DNA from: an uncultured Prevotellaceae bacterium
GTDB lineage: Bacteria; Bacteroidota; Bacteroidia; Bacteroidales; Bacteroidaceae
Length of the DNA: 64,000 nucleotides
Assembly: GCA_902776475.1 (NCBI GenBank)
Contig: CACYQD010000001.1
Location: 1 to 64,000 of the forward strand
Direction: 5' to 3'
Notes under the pieces: model-generated
What the model saw: only the letters and a program-made list of their open reading frames with translations
Database searches by the model: none
What the model was told of the DNA's origin: nothing
Part shown: piece after piece, positions 19,473-29,143 of the stretch
Layout: the number at the start of each line of letters is the position of its first letter
How positions within the stretch are numbered: the first letter of the stretch is position 1
Program-made: the position numbers and the translations under genes

Positions 19473-20126
19473 TCAGTTGCTGAGGATCATGTTGACGATA
19501 GCCATGATGTCGGACACGTTGATGTTGCCATCCTCATTCACATCAGCATTCAACTCGTTGAATACTGCGGGAGTGGAACCCAGGATGTAGTTGACGATGG
19601 CCATGATGTCGGACACGTTGACCTGCTCATCTTCATTGACATCACCGAGGAAGGCAGCCGTACTCTTGATGTAGTCCACCTTGAAATCGTCGGGATTCGC
19701 GCCGACATGCTGGCGACCGGGGGTGACAAAGTCTATGTTGTCGATCTTTCCATTGCCGCCCTTGAACCGCGGGCTTGCCTCTACCGTGAGGATGAGGAAG
19801 TCGCCTGTCGTACCGGTGATGGTACGCAGCTCGCTGTCAAATCCACAGATATTATAGACATTGGCGTCAGGATTACCGAAGGTCACCTCTCCCTTGTATC
19901 TATCAGTAGCCTCCACGCCGGTGAGCGTCAAACCTGCAGGCAGTGTGAGCTGCATGCTGAACGCCGTGAGATTGGCATGTGAGTTGACCAGTTTCACAGC
20001 CACCTGCATGCTCTCGCCCTGCGTGATGGTGAAATCATCAATCGTCACATTCTCCATATCCTCTGCCTTGGAGAAATTGGCGAAGCACATCAGTGCCATA
20101 GCCAGGAATATAATTTTCTTTCTCAT
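19473..20126 (-). CDS. Secreted cohesin-like protein with dockerin-type repeats
   Basis: 217 residues: signal peptide (MRKKIIFLAMALMCFANFSKA), a beta-sandwich of cohesin type at about 25-150 (LPAGLTLTGVE, FLILTVEASPRFKGG) and a C-terminal dockerin-type pair of calcium-binding loops (GDVNEDEQVNVSDIMAIVNY and ADVNEDGNINVSDIMAIVNM). The two loops are nearly identical to each other in protein and DNA. It follows the BspA-like gene after 10 nt, so both are in one operon. Dockerin modules bind cohesins in assembled enzyme complexes; here both modules sit in the same chain, so self- or cross-assembly on the cell surface is possible but unproven. Confidence 0.85.
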   Translation of the reverse strand: MRKKIIFLAMALMCFANFSKAEDMENVTIDDFTITQGESMQVAVKLVNSHANLTAFSMQLTLPAGLTLTGVEATDRYKGEVTFGNPDANVYNICGFDSELRTITGTTGDFLILTVEASPRFKGGNGKIDNIDFVTPGRQHVGANPDDFKVDYIKSTAAFLGDVNEDEQVNVSDIMAIVNYILGSTPAVFNELNADVNEDGNINVSDIMAIVNMILSN

Positions 20127-20136
20127 TGTTCGAAGA

Positions 20137-23100
20137 TTATTTGATAATTACTTTCTTGCCATTGAGGATATAGACACCCTTTCCTGGACGGTCAACACGC
20201 ATACCATTGAGGTTGTAGTAGACACCATCCTCGTAGGTCTTGTCGCTGCCCATCACCTCGACGATAGCCGTAGGCTGTGCGGCGGCCACTGCGTCAAAGA
20301 GATGCATGGCGCCGTCGGCGGTGATGAAACGGATATTGGAGGCGGTGATGTCCTCGCAGTCGGGATTTCCGGCCTTGATATTGATGACAGCTCCGTCAAC
20401 ACCCTGGAAGCAGTTGTTCTGGATGGAGAAAGCCACGAAGCGGTAAGTATTCTCACCCACCTTGTTGTAGAGCATCTGATGGCCCTGGCGGCGTGCGGTC
20501 AACTGCACCTGCTCCACATCCGAAGCCTCGGGAAGAGTGAGATCGAACTGGAAGGCAACATAGCGCTGACTGCTGCTGAGGCAGAGCGAGATGACATTGT
20601 TGATGTCCTTGGTCAGGGTGACAGTCTCCTCATCATCCATGACGTAGGAGTTTGCATCCAGGTTGACCTCAGCCTGGCCATTGGCCAGTTTGTTGACCAG
20701 CGCCACGGCATCAGCCACGGTCACGTGCTGGTCGTCGTCGAAGTCAGCCAGGAATTCGTCGAAGCTGGTGTATGGAGTGCCGAGGATGAACTTCACGATA
20801 TCAACCACGTCGAGCATGTCGGCGTAGCCGTCAGCATTGACGTCACAGTTGGGATATTCGATGATTTCCTTCACCACGTTCCATTCTAGAATGGTCTCAG
20901 GAATGTTTTCATGAGTTTTTTCAAAATCGCCCTTTGAGCCAAGCGGCACGTAGAGGCGCACATCTTCGATGAAGGTCTGGTTGAAGACATTCTTGTTTAT
21001 CGAAAGTGGGGTTTGCCATCCTACTTTAATGACTGAGAGTGAGGTACAGTCATACAGGGCGAAGGTACCCACTGTCGTCACACTGGCAGGAATATTGATG
21101 GAGGTAAGCGACGAGCAATGAGCGAAGGCTCCGCTGGGGAGAACTGTCAACGACTTCGGCAGTCTCACCTTGGTGAGCTTCGAAGCACCGCTGAAAGCGT
21201 ATATACTCATCTTTATCACAGTGGCAGGCACATCATATTCGCCGACCTTGGCAGCAGGATAAGCATAGAGGTAGGTCTTCTTCTTGTCTAGGAGAACCCC
21301 ATCCTCTGAGATAAATGTATTGTTGCCCTCCTCGACGGTGATTTCCTCGAGGGCAGAACAGTTGGCAAACACAGCGTCACCGATATTCGTCACGGCAGCT
21401 GGCACTTGGAATATCTTTAGACTTGAGCAGTCACCGAAGGCACTAGAACCAATCTTCTTTATACTGGCAGGCAACGTGATTTCCTCGAGGGCAGCATTGC
21501 CTTTGAAACCACTAACAGGAATCTCGGTGAGACCAGTGAAGTACTTCAGCTCGTTGAACTTCGTGATATTCTGACCGGCGTTAAGGGCGAAGGCTGTTCC
21601 GAGTGATGTGACGGCCTTGGCCTCGCCCACGGTGAGTTCACCGTCGCCACTGGTATCCCACTCTGCCACGCAGAGAGCCTTGACCTTAGGATCCTCGAAG
21701 TCGATGACGGCGACGTCGTCGAGATAAATCTCCATCAGGCCGAAGTCCTTCCATACGGGAGCTGCGGTATAGAGGGCATCAGTGGTCTTGGGCACGAAGA
21801 GTGTGGCGTTGGCCACATCGACACCCTCGAAGGTGTTGGCAGGTACAGCCAAAGGCTCATGCCACTCGACGGTCACTTTGTTGAGCGCCTTGCAAGCACG
21901 GAAAGCGTTCTCGCCGATAGCGGTCACGCCAAGCGGAATCGTCACAGAGGTGAGGTTCTTGGCCATGGTGAAGGCGTCCTCACCAATCTCGGTCACCTTG
22001 TCGCTGATGACATAGTCACCGCTGACGGCCTTACCAGCCGGGAACTGCAGGAGCACATTGCCTTCCTTGTTGTAGAGCACGCCATTGTATGCGGAGTAAT
22101 TGGGGTTATTGGTCTGCATACCGATAGCAGTGAGGTTCGGACATCCCTTGAAGGCACCCGTACCGATCTTGGTGATTTCAGCCCTGAGGGTGAAACCGGT
22201 CAGACCCGTATTGTAAGCGAAGGCGCTGTCACCGATCTCAACCAGATTAGGAGTTGTGGCCGGTGCGCTAAGGGCGGTGCCCATGAAAGCGGAGTTCCCG
22301 ATGCGTGTGATGCCTTCAGGCAGCGTGATGCTGGTGAGCTTGGTGTTCTTGAAGGCATTGTCGTTGATTTCGGTAAGTTTGGTAAACCACTTCAACTCAT
22401 TGAAGGTCTTGATATCCTGACCGGTGAACACCGTACCGAGTGTAGTCACGGAAGCAGCTTCCTCATAGCTCAACTGATTATCACCATTTTTGTCCCAGGC
22501 AGCGACAGCCAGATTCTTCACGAGCGGGTCAGCAAAAGAAATGAGTGATATCAGGTATTGAGACTTATCGCCCTCCTCGATGAAAGAGAAGAAGTCCCAT
22601 CCCGTTGCCTTCTCATATTGACTCTTTGTGCCCTCTGGCACGAAGAGCATACCCGTAATCTGGTTCTCACCAAGAGGATCTGCATTGGAGAAGGTGGCAG
22701 CAGGAATGACGAGCGGCGTACTCCAGTGTACCTCACAAATGACGGCAGCTGGCATACCATAGAAGGCCATCTCGCCGATGGATGTGACGTTGGCGGGGAT
22801 TGTGATATCCTGGAGGTTCTCGCAGAAGTAGAAGGCTCCCTCGCCGAGGGTCTTCACATACTGGGAGAGTTCGAGTTTCATCAGACCGAGACAGTGCTCG
22901 AAGGCATAGTCACCGATGGTCTCAATTTTATGCAGGTTAAGGGTCTTCAGGTTGGAGGCGCCACTGAAGGCATACGGTCTGATCTCCTTGACATAGTCCC
23001 TGGTGACAGTGAACTCCGTATTCTTCAAACCTGCAGGATAAGCCACAACGACGGGATTCTCTTTCTTCTCATCCTTGGTGAACAGGATGCCGTTGAGACT

Positions 23101-26088
23101 CTGGTATTTCGTGTTGGAAGAGCCGACAGCGATGCTGGTCAGCGACTGGCAGTTGCCGAAGGCACCGTCGCCCACACTTGTCACATTGCTGCTGAGTGTC
23201 ACCTTGGTGAAACCGTCGCAACCAAAGAACGCTTTCTTGCCGATGGTGGTCAGTTTGCTGGAGAAGGTGGGGGCAGACAGCACAGAACATCCCTCGAAAG
23301 CACTCTCACCGATGGTGGTGATGGTGGCGGGGAGAGTGATGGCGGAGAGGAAGGCACATCCCTTGAAAGCGTTGTCAGGAATGGCGGTCAGACCTGTGAA
23401 GTTCTGCAGTTCCTGGAAGGAGAAGATATCTGTGTTACCAGAGAAAGTGGTACCGAAATCCTGGGCAGTGACGCCTTCAGCCTCAGCATAACTGAGTTTT
23501 CCATCCTTGTTGGTATCCCATTTCTCCAAGCAGATGGTTTCCACATTTTCATCCTCGAAGATGATGAAGGCCTTGAAGGTCTCATACTTGCCGAAGTCTT
23601 TCCAGACGGGGGCAGCATGGTAGGCGTTTTCAACTCCACTGGGCACAGCCAGTGTGGCATTGGCCACATCGACACCCTCGAAGGTGTTGGCAGGTACAGA
23701 AAGCGGATTCACCCAAGTCACCTTCACATAATTCAGAGCAGAGCAGTTGCCGAACGCTTTCTCGCCGATAGTGGCCATGGAACCACTCATGTTGACAGTG
23801 GTGAGAGCTGTTGCGCCGAGGAAGGCCTCAGGAGCAATGGTGGTCACCTCTTCGGGGAGGGTGATGGTGGTGAGGGCGCATTTGGCCGGGAACTGCAGCA
23901 GCATGGAGAGGTCTTTGCTGAAAAGTACGCCTGCGGCACCAGCGTGATAGTAGGCGTTGTTCTCATCCACCGTGATTTTGGTGAGAGAAGCACAGGACTT
24001 GAAGGCACCATAACCGATATAATCCACAGCTGCCGGCACGTTGAAGGTGGTCAGGCTGTTGCAGAATGCGAAGGCATTATCACCGATGGTGGTGACCTTG
24101 TCAGGCAATGTGATCTGGGTCAGCGTGCTGCCACTGAAGGCACCATCGTCAACAGAAGTGAGACCTGTGAAATAGACGAACTCGTCGAAGGAACCCATCT
24201 GTGCGTTTTTGAAAGCCTCGCCGAGGGAAGTCACGGCAGCAGCCTCAGCATAAGTGAGGTAACCGTCGTTGTCGGTATCAAAGGCAGCCACACAGGCAGC
24301 TTCGGTTTTGTCATCGGCGAACTTGATGATCTTCTGGGCGTAGTCGGCGATGGTTCCCTCCTCGATGAAGTTGAACCAGTTCCAGCCTGGAGCTGACTGA
24401 TAGGCATCTTTTGTGCCCGTCGGCACGAAGAGGCGGCCGCGGAGGTTTCCTGCTTCCACTTCCTCAAAAGTGCTGAACGTATTATTGTTGATGGAAAGCG
24501 GTGAAGTACGCTCCACCTGGACACGGATACCGGTAGCCACGCCATTGAAGGCCTTCTGCCCGATGGTTTGCACGGTGGCAGGAATATCCAGGGTGTAGAG
24601 GTTCTTGCAATTAAGGAAAGCTTCCTCACCGATGGTCTTCACCGACTCGGGGAAGGTGAGAGAGGTCAGGCCTTGCACGTTTTCGCAAGCATGTGCATCA
24701 AGTGTCTCGACACCCGTCAGGTTGAGAGCGGTGACTAATTTGGCACCAGCGAGTGCGTAGGGCTTGATCTCCTTGACGGGAGTCGTCGTGCCCTTTTCAT
24801 TGTCAAATGTATTGTTCAAGAGTTTGGCACCTGAAGCGAAAGCATAGAGAATGGTTCCTGTAGCCTTGTCGAGAATACCACATCTGATATAGGTGGAAGC
24901 GCTGCGCTTATGAACGAATGACTTGTAAGTCTGGTTCGTACTCGACACATCGATCGTGGCACAAGAGGTGCAGTTGGCAAAAGCACCTTCACCAATGGAT
25001 GTCACCGAACCAGGGATATTCAGACTCGGGATACCGGCGCAACCATCGAACGCATGCGCACCTATCGTCTCAACCTTATTAGCATTACCTGTCTGGAAAG
25101 GATTGGTGGTGATGGCAGCACAACCCTGGAAGGCGTAGTTGCCGATATCGGTCAGTGAAGAAGGCCAATTGATCGAATTGATGTTGGCGCAACCTTGGAA
25201 AGCGTAGTCACCGATAGTCTTCAGGCTCTCTTGCATATATACGGTCTTCAGATTCGTGCAACCCACAAATGCCTCCTGGCCGATGCTGACAAGATTACGT
25301 GGGAAGGTAATCTCCTCAAGGTTGGAGCAACCCTTGAAGGTGGATGCGGCAATATTCTGCAAACCGCTGAACGACCTGAGTTCCGTGAAGCTGGTGATCA
25401 TGGTGTTGCCGACAAAGGCTGCACCGAGATCCGTCACCGCACCGGCCTCACGGTAAGAGAGCTCACCGTCCTTGTTGGTATCCCAAGCCAGACAAATCAT
25501 CTTCACATTCTCGTCCTTGAAGATCATGTTGACGTCGAGGTCATAGTATTCGTTGATGTTCTTGAAGTCCTTCCAGACATCAGCAGCACGATACGTGTCG
25601 GCATAGCCCTGGAGCACGACAAGTGTCACACCCGAATCAGGGTCATCCTCAGAACCTTTGAGGTCAACGCCTTCAAATACGGATTCATCAATTGGCAGAG
25701 GAGTTATCCACTGTACTTTCACGGTCTTGAGGTTCTCACAGTCCTGGAAAGCATAATCACCGATGCTTTCTACAGTATTGGGGATAGAGACAGACTTAAT
25801 CTCTGTGCATCCAGAGAACGCCTCTTCTTCTATACCGGTGAGTTTGTAATAGATCCCATTATAGAGAACGCGCCAAGGCAGCACGAGGTCGACAGCGCCC
25901 TCATCGTTATTCCCGACGGGGGGGTTTATGGGATCGCTAATTTCATTAGTCCAGCCTGTGACAGAGACGGTCTGAGCAGCGTTGTCAGTAATGGTATAGC
26001 GGATACCATTCACAATGAATCCTGCTGCGGAGACGATGGTTGTCAGACAGACTGACATAAGAGTGAACAGAAATCTTAAATGTCTCAT
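20137..26088 (-). CDS. Giant BspA-like leucine-rich-repeat surface protein
   Basis: 1983 residues with a signal peptide (MRHLRFLFTLMSVCLTTIVSA). The body is made of BspA/LRR_5 repeats (e.g. VTSIGEGAFANCTSC, IKKIGSSAFGDCSSL, each about 23 residues). They are arranged in about five larger blocks, each opened by an EF-hand-like loop and a fixed phrase (WDTNKDGELSYREA, FDTDNDGYLTYAEA, WDTNKDGKLSYAEA, WDKNGDNQLSYEEA, WDTSGDGELTVGEA). Near 1770 is a dockerin-type pair (CDVNADGYADMLDVVDIV), then a cohesin-like domain, then the tail GVYILNGKKVIIK, which resembles C-terminal sorting tails of Bacteroidales secreted proteins. BspA proteins bind host matrix and other bacteria. Parts of different blocks are almost identical in DNA, so unequal recombination could change the block number. 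Confidence 0.92.
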   Translation of the reverse strand: MRHLRFLFTLMSVCLTTIVSAAGFIVNGIRYTITDNAAQTVSVTGWTNEISDPINPPVGNNDEGAVDLVLPWRVLYNGIYYKLTGIEEEAFSGCTEIKSVSIPNTVESIGDYAFQDCENLKTVKVQWITPLPIDESVFEGVDLKGSEDDPDSGVTLVVLQGYADTYRAADVWKDFKNINEYYDLDVNMIFKDENVKMICLAWDTNKDGELSYREAGAVTDLGAAFVGNTMITSFTELRSFSGLQNIAASTFKGCSNLEEITFPRNLVSIGQEAFVGCTNLKTVYMQESLKTIGDYAFQGCANINSINWPSSLTDIGNYAFQGCAAITTNPFQTGNANKVETIGAHAFDGCAGIPSLNIPGSVTSIGEGAFANCTSCATIDVSSTNQTYKSFVHKRSASTYIRCGILDKATGTILYAFASGAKLLNNTFDNEKGTTTPVKEIKPYALAGAKLVTALNLTGVETLDAHACENVQGLTSLTFPESVKTIGEEAFLNCKNLYTLDIPATVQTIGQKAFNGVATGIRVQVERTSPLSINNNTFSTFEEVEAGNLRGRLFVPTGTKDAYQSAPGWNWFNFIEEGTIADYAQKIIKFADDKTEAACVAAFDTDNDGYLTYAEAAAVTSLGEAFKNAQMGSFDEFVYFTGLTSVDDGAFSGSTLTQITLPDKVTTIGDNAFAFCNSLTTFNVPAAVDYIGYGAFKSCASLTKITVDENNAYYHAGAAGVLFSKDLSMLLQFPAKCALTTITLPEEVTTIAPEAFLGATALTTVNMSGSMATIGEKAFGNCSALNYVKVTWVNPLSVPANTFEGVDVANATLAVPSGVENAYHAAPVWKDFGKYETFKAFIIFEDENVETICLEKWDTNKDGKLSYAEAEGVTAQDFGTTFSGNTDIFSFQELQNFTGLTAIPDNAFKGCAFLSAITLPATITTIGESAFEGCSVLSAPTFSSKLTTIGKKAFFGCDGFTKVTLSSNVTSVGDGAFGNCQSLTSIAVGSSNTKYQSLNGILFTKDEKKENPVVVAYPAGLKNTEFTVTRDYVKEIRPYAFSGASNLKTLNLHKIETIGDYAFEHCLGLMKLELSQYVKTLGEGAFYFCENLQDITIPANVTSIGEMAFYGMPAAVICEVHWSTPLVIPAATFSNADPLGENQITGMLFVPEGTKSQYEKATGWDFFSFIEEGDKSQYLISLISFADPLVKNLAVAAWDKNGDNQLSYEEAASVTTLGTVFTGQDIKTFNELKWFTKLTEINDNAFKNTKLTSITLPEGITRIGNSAFMGTALSAPATTPNLVEIGDSAFAYNTGLTGFTLRAEITKIGTGAFKGCPNLTAIGMQTNNPNYSAYNGVLYNKEGNVLLQFPAGKAVSGDYVISDKVTEIGEDAFTMAKNLTSVTIPLGVTAIGENAFRACKALNKVTVEWHEPLAVPANTFEGVDVANATLFVPKTTDALYTAAPVWKDFGLMEIYLDDVAVIDFEDPKVKALCVAEWDTSGDGELTVGEAKAVTSLGTAFALNAGQNITKFNELKYFTGLTEIPVSGFKGNAALEEITLPASIKKIGSSAFGDCSSLKIFQVPAAVTNIGDAVFANCSALEEITVEEGNNTFISEDGVLLDKKKTYLYAYPAAKVGEYDVPATVIKMSIYAFSGASKLTKVRLPKSLTVLPSGAFAHCSSLTSINIPASVTTVGTFALYDCTSLSVIKVGWQTPLSINKNVFNQTFIEDVRLYVPLGSKGDFEKTHENIPETILEWNVVKEIIEYPNCDVNADGYADMLDVVDIVKFILGTPYTSFDEFLADFDDDQHVTVADAVALVNKLANGQAEVNLDANSYVMDDEETVTLTKDINNVISLCLSSSQRYVAFQFDLTLPEASDVEQVQLTARRQGHQMLYNKVGENTYRFVAFSIQNNCFQGVDGAVINIKAGNPDCEDITASNIRFITADGAMHLFDAVAAAQPTAIVEVMGSDKTYEDGVYYNLNGMRVDRPGKGVYILNGKKVIIK

Positions 26089-26180
26089 AAATGAATGATT
26101 GTAATATGGATTTTCGGATTTTAGACAGGCCTTAGGAGGGCAATGGCCTTCCCATTGGCCGTGACAGGCATTTTGTCTTA

Positions 26181-26231
26181 AAAAATCCCTCCCCTGACCT
26201 ACGTATAAATATGGTCGAAGGAGGGATTTTT
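26181..26231 (-). terminator. Terminator after the 26248-27399 gene
   Basis: AAAAATCCCTCC at 26181-26192 pairs with GGAGGGATTTTT at 26220-26231 around a 27-nt loop; the run of T on the minus strand fits a rho-independent terminator 17 nt after the stop codon. Confidence 0.7.
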
Positions 26232-26247
26232 CAGGAGTATAAAAAGG

Positions 26248-27399
26248 TTATTTCACCACAACCTTCTTGCCATTGACGATATAGATACCCTTCTGGGCAG
26301 CTTTCTCGACCTTCACGCCAGAGATGGTGTAAACCTCTGCATTGTCAGCGGTAGCCTCCACGTTGCTGATACCGGTGGTCTCCTCGAAGAGGAAGGCGTC
26401 AGCATTGGCCTCTGATTCAAGATATGCCTTGTAGCGAGGGATAACGACACCGTTGTCGCAGCGGTAGAAGCCAACACCCTTGCCCTGCTTGTATGCCATG
26501 GCAAATATTTTGTTATCTTCCACTTTGAAGGAACCGTCAGGGGTTCCCTTCAACTCATTACCTTCGAATGCGGCGTCAGCTTCGACTTTGCCATATTTTG
26601 CGTTGAGCATATAGGAACCTGGTTCACCTGTGATAACGATAGGAGCACCTGCGGGCACAATCTCCACGGGAGTGAGATCAACATATCCGTCACCACCATC
26701 CTTGGCCACATTGGCTTTCAAAGAACTACCTGTGAAGTCGAGGCTACCATTATAACACAAGGTGTTGTACTTATAGTCACTAACTTTGTAGTAGAGGTTG
26801 TAGATGTTGGGGAAAAAGTGATCTTCTGTTGTGAGGATAGGTTTGCCTTCACTATCCTTTTCGCCCGTATCAATCGACTTGGAGAAAATAATACCAGTAG
26901 CACTGATAGGTGCAAAATCATTCCTTGAACTATCGGTGGCCTTGATGCTGAAGTAGAAAAGTTCTGGGCCAGCATATTTACCAGTAGTTGCAGGGAATTC
27001 ATATTTGTCAGGGTTCAGTGTAAAGAGCACAACCTTAAACGTGTTCTTTGCCTCGTTGTAAGTGTCCTTATAGGTCCAGTGGTTGGAACGGCTCAACTCA
27101 TTCAAAGCCTTTGAGGTAAAGTATTCCTCTTCATCCTCATCATAGATTGGCTCAAGAACGAATCCTTCGGGCAAAGCGATTTCAAATTCAAAAGCATGAT
27201 AAGTGGAATCGCTTTTGTTCTCAAGTGTGCAAACTACATAAGCCAGATCGCCAGCTTTCATGTCAGTCAGATTGACTTCATTGCTGAACTCTTCGCCATC
27301 ATAAGCAGAATAGGTTGTCAGCGTGACATAGTCCTGGTCGAAAGCAAAAGTACTGGCTGCAGCCAAAAGCATTACAAGTCCAAGATAAATTTTTTTCAT
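26248..27399 (-). CDS. Secreted cohesin-like protein with C-terminal sorting-type tail
   Basis: 383 residues: signal peptide (MKKIYLGLVMLLAAASTFAF), a beta-rich domain at about 25-200 that recalls cohesin-type sandwiches (YVVCTLENKSDSTYHAFEFE, IALPEGFVLEP), a second beta domain, and the tail KGIYIVNGKKVVVK, nearly the same as in the BspA-like protein. No dockerin loop is visible. It follows the 27428-28075 gene after 28 nt, so they are likely co-transcribed. The common tail suggests that these proteins use the same export and anchoring route (type IX-like), which is inference. The domain assignment is by general pattern only. Confidence 0.8.
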   Translation of the reverse strand: MKKIYLGLVMLLAAASTFAFDQDYVTLTTYSAYDGEEFSNEVNLTDMKAGDLAYVVCTLENKSDSTYHAFEFEIALPEGFVLEPIYDEDEEEYFTSKALNELSRSNHWTYKDTYNEAKNTFKVVLFTLNPDKYEFPATTGKYAGPELFYFSIKATDSSRNDFAPISATGIIFSKSIDTGEKDSEGKPILTTEDHFFPNIYNLYYKVSDYKYNTLCYNGSLDFTGSSLKANVAKDGGDGYVDLTPVEIVPAGAPIVITGEPGSYMLNAKYGKVEADAAFEGNELKGTPDGSFKVEDNKIFAMAYKQGKGVGFYRCDNGVVIPRYKAYLESEANADAFLFEETTGISNVEATADNAEVYTISGVKVEKAAQKGIYIVNGKKVVVK

Positions 27400-27427
27400 A
27401 ATGTGAATAGTTTTATGTTATTATTAA

Positions 27428-28075
27428 TTATTCAAAAAGTATATTTACTACAGTCATCACATCAGTGACATTGACGACGTCGTCTTTGTTAAGGTCCATC
27501 CTACTGGTGTAGAGGTTATTCTTAGGACTTACGAGATAGTTGACAATCTTCATCACATCCGATATATTGACAAGTCCATCACAATTGATGTCACCTTCCT
27601 TGATGGTGATTTTATTAGCTGTGATGTTCTCATCACCCAGAGTGAAACTCTTTGAACTGGTGTTAACAGCAATCATGTTTTTCAAATTGACGGTTCCGCC
27701 CTTGAAGTTCTTGTCGGCAGTTACGGAGATTTTCAGGAAAGTGCCCTTTTCGCGCGGGAACTGGATGAAATTGTAGGAGGTGGTGACCAAGCGATAGAGT
27801 CTTACACCAACACTACCCACGAAGACCTGCTGCTCTGTATCGGCAACGTGGTCGGTGAGCACACATTTCTCGGTATTGAGCGTCAAGCCTTCAGGTAATT
27901 GGATATCCATCTGCAAGGAGACGATATTGTCGGAAGTGGATTCCAGATATACATAAAACTCAGCGGTCTCACCGACAGCAATGGATAAAGGGGACGCAGT
28001 GACACACTTGGCTCCCACAGTAAGGGTGAAGCCAAGGATGGCCATAAGACAAGAAATCAATCTACTTTTCAGCAT
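27428..28075 (-). CDS. Secreted cohesin-like/dockerin-like protein
   Basis: 215 residues from ATG 28075, chosen because it begins a signal peptide (MLKSRLISCLMAILGFTLTV); an upstream ATG at 28111 would put 12 polar residues in front. A cohesin-like sandwich at about 20-140 (AEFYVYLESTSDNIVSLQMD, IQLPEGLTLNTEKC) is followed by two dockerin-type loops (GDINCDGLVNISDVMKIVNY, MDLNKDDVVNVTDVMTVVNI). Same plan as the 19473-20126 protein. First gene of a transcript with the 26248-27399 gene. Confidence 0.82.
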   Translation of the reverse strand: MLKSRLISCLMAILGFTLTVGAKCVTASPLSIAVGETAEFYVYLESTSDNIVSLQMDIQLPEGLTLNTEKCVLTDHVADTEQQVFVGSVGVRLYRLVTTSYNFIQFPREKGTFLKISVTADKNFKGGTVNLKNMIAVNTSSKSFTLGDENITANKITIKEGDINCDGLVNISDVMKIVNYLVSPKNNLYTSRMDLNKDDVVNVTDVMTVVNILFE

Positions 28076-28218
28076 TTGTTGAATATTCGTTCGTCTAATA
28101 TCTCCTAACAATCAATTATCTATTTAAGCTTCGAAAAATGAACTTGGCCTAAGCCAAAGCTATTGAAGAGAACGGGCACCAAGATTCCGAACATCTTTCG
28201 CCCAACTATTCCAATGTG

Positions 28219-28226
28219 CAAAATTA
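28219..28226 (-). promoter_or_regulatory. -7 box of the 28075 transcript
   Basis: TAATTTTG on the minus strand; it gives a 5' leader of about 140 nt. The 273-nt gap 28076-28348 shows nothing else recognisable. Confidence 0.5.
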
Positions 28227-28348
28227 TGAAATTATTTTCAAATCAAGCACTTTTCCTCAAAAACTTTTTCCATGAAGGTGGATTTTTCCCAAAAACAGGC
28301 TTGAAATACAGGAAAATTAACAAGATATAACAAGTTTTAAGAAACGCA

Positions 28349-28735
28349 TCAAGGGGTAGGACCTTGAGGATCAGCTACGGCGTCACCCTGAAGGGGCGTG
28401 CTGGATGCTGTGGGCAGTTCTCCGCCGGCAACGAGGTCGGAGAGAGATGAGGCATCTTCAATGCTGACTTTCCCATCGCCATTGACATCGGCCTTGGAGA
28501 CAACGAAAACCGAACGCTTCGTGCCTTTGGTGTATCGGACGATATCGACCACATCGACAGCGTTCACCACCTTGTCACCATTGACATCATAATTGAGGAG
28601 GGGATCGGTAGCGGCAGCGACCTTTGCAGGTTTCTGGTCAACAACGACAGAGTCGCACCCTTCCCCTTGGGGCTGGGCGTAAGCACTGGTCATTGTGATC
28701 AATGGGAATAAAAATACAATCAGATATCTCACCAT
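28349..28735 (-). CDS. Small secreted dockerin-type protein
   Basis: 128 residues: signal peptide (MVRYLIVFLFPLITMTSAYA), a short linker and a dockerin-type pair of calcium loops (YDVNGDKVVNAVDVVDIVRY and ADVNGDGKVSIEDASSLSDL), then a Pro/Gly-rich tail. Apart from the dockerin it has no other domain, unlike its neighbours. Own promoter upstream. A minimal secreted dockerin could serve as an adaptor to a cohesin partner, but no partner is proven. Confidence 0.8.
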   Translation of the reverse strand: MVRYLIVFLFPLITMTSAYAQPQGEGCDSVVVDQKPAKVAAATDPLLNYDVNGDKVVNAVDVVDIVRYTKGTKRSVFVVSKADVNGDGKVSIEDASSLSDLVAGGELPTASSTPLQGDAVADPQGPTP

Positions 28736-28796
28736 GTTACTCGTTGTATGTCAGACACATACTGCCAATCTTTCAGCGATACACAAATATTGGGTG

Positions 28797-28804
28797 CAAA
28801 GTTA
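28797..28804 (-). promoter_or_regulatory. -7 box of the 28349-28735 gene
   Basis: TAACTTTG on the minus strand, matching TAnnTTTG, about 60 nt upstream of the start codon. Confidence 0.55.
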
Positions 28805-28859
28805 ACACTTTTTCTTTGAATAAGAAAAAAAAACATGTGAAAGTTTATTAATCTTTTTG

Positions 28860-29094
28860 CCCTCACCTAACCTCTCCCAAAGGGAGAGGGATAAGTTTGT
28901 TGGGTCTCCCAAAGGGAGAGGTATAAGATTGTTGGGTCTCCCAAAGGGAGAGGGATAAGATTGCATAAAGGAAACTGCCCCTCTGGTCTCCCAAAGGGAG
29001 AGGGATAAGATTGTTGGGTCTCCCAAAGGGAGAGGGATAAGATTGCATAAAGGAAACTGCCCCTCTCCCTCGAGGGAGAGGAGGGGTGAGGGGG
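28860..29094. repeat. MITE-like repeat cluster 4
   Basis: One long CCCTCACC...GGTGAGGG element with five internal units of about 31 nt (TCTCCCAAAGGGAGAGG then GATAAGATTGTTGGG) and two copies of the GATTGCATAAAGGAAACTGC segment, so part of the element has been internally duplicated. Fills the gap between the dockerin gene and the nucleoside kinases. Confidence 0.85.
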
Positions 29095-29143
29095 ATCTCC
29101 CAGCGGGCAAGAAAAGCTGCCCTACACTAGCTGAGGGGAAAAA

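Noticed and set aside
22558-24396. 612-residue plus-strand frame
   Set aside because: Antisense of the BspA-like LRR repeats; it merely mirrors their periodicity.
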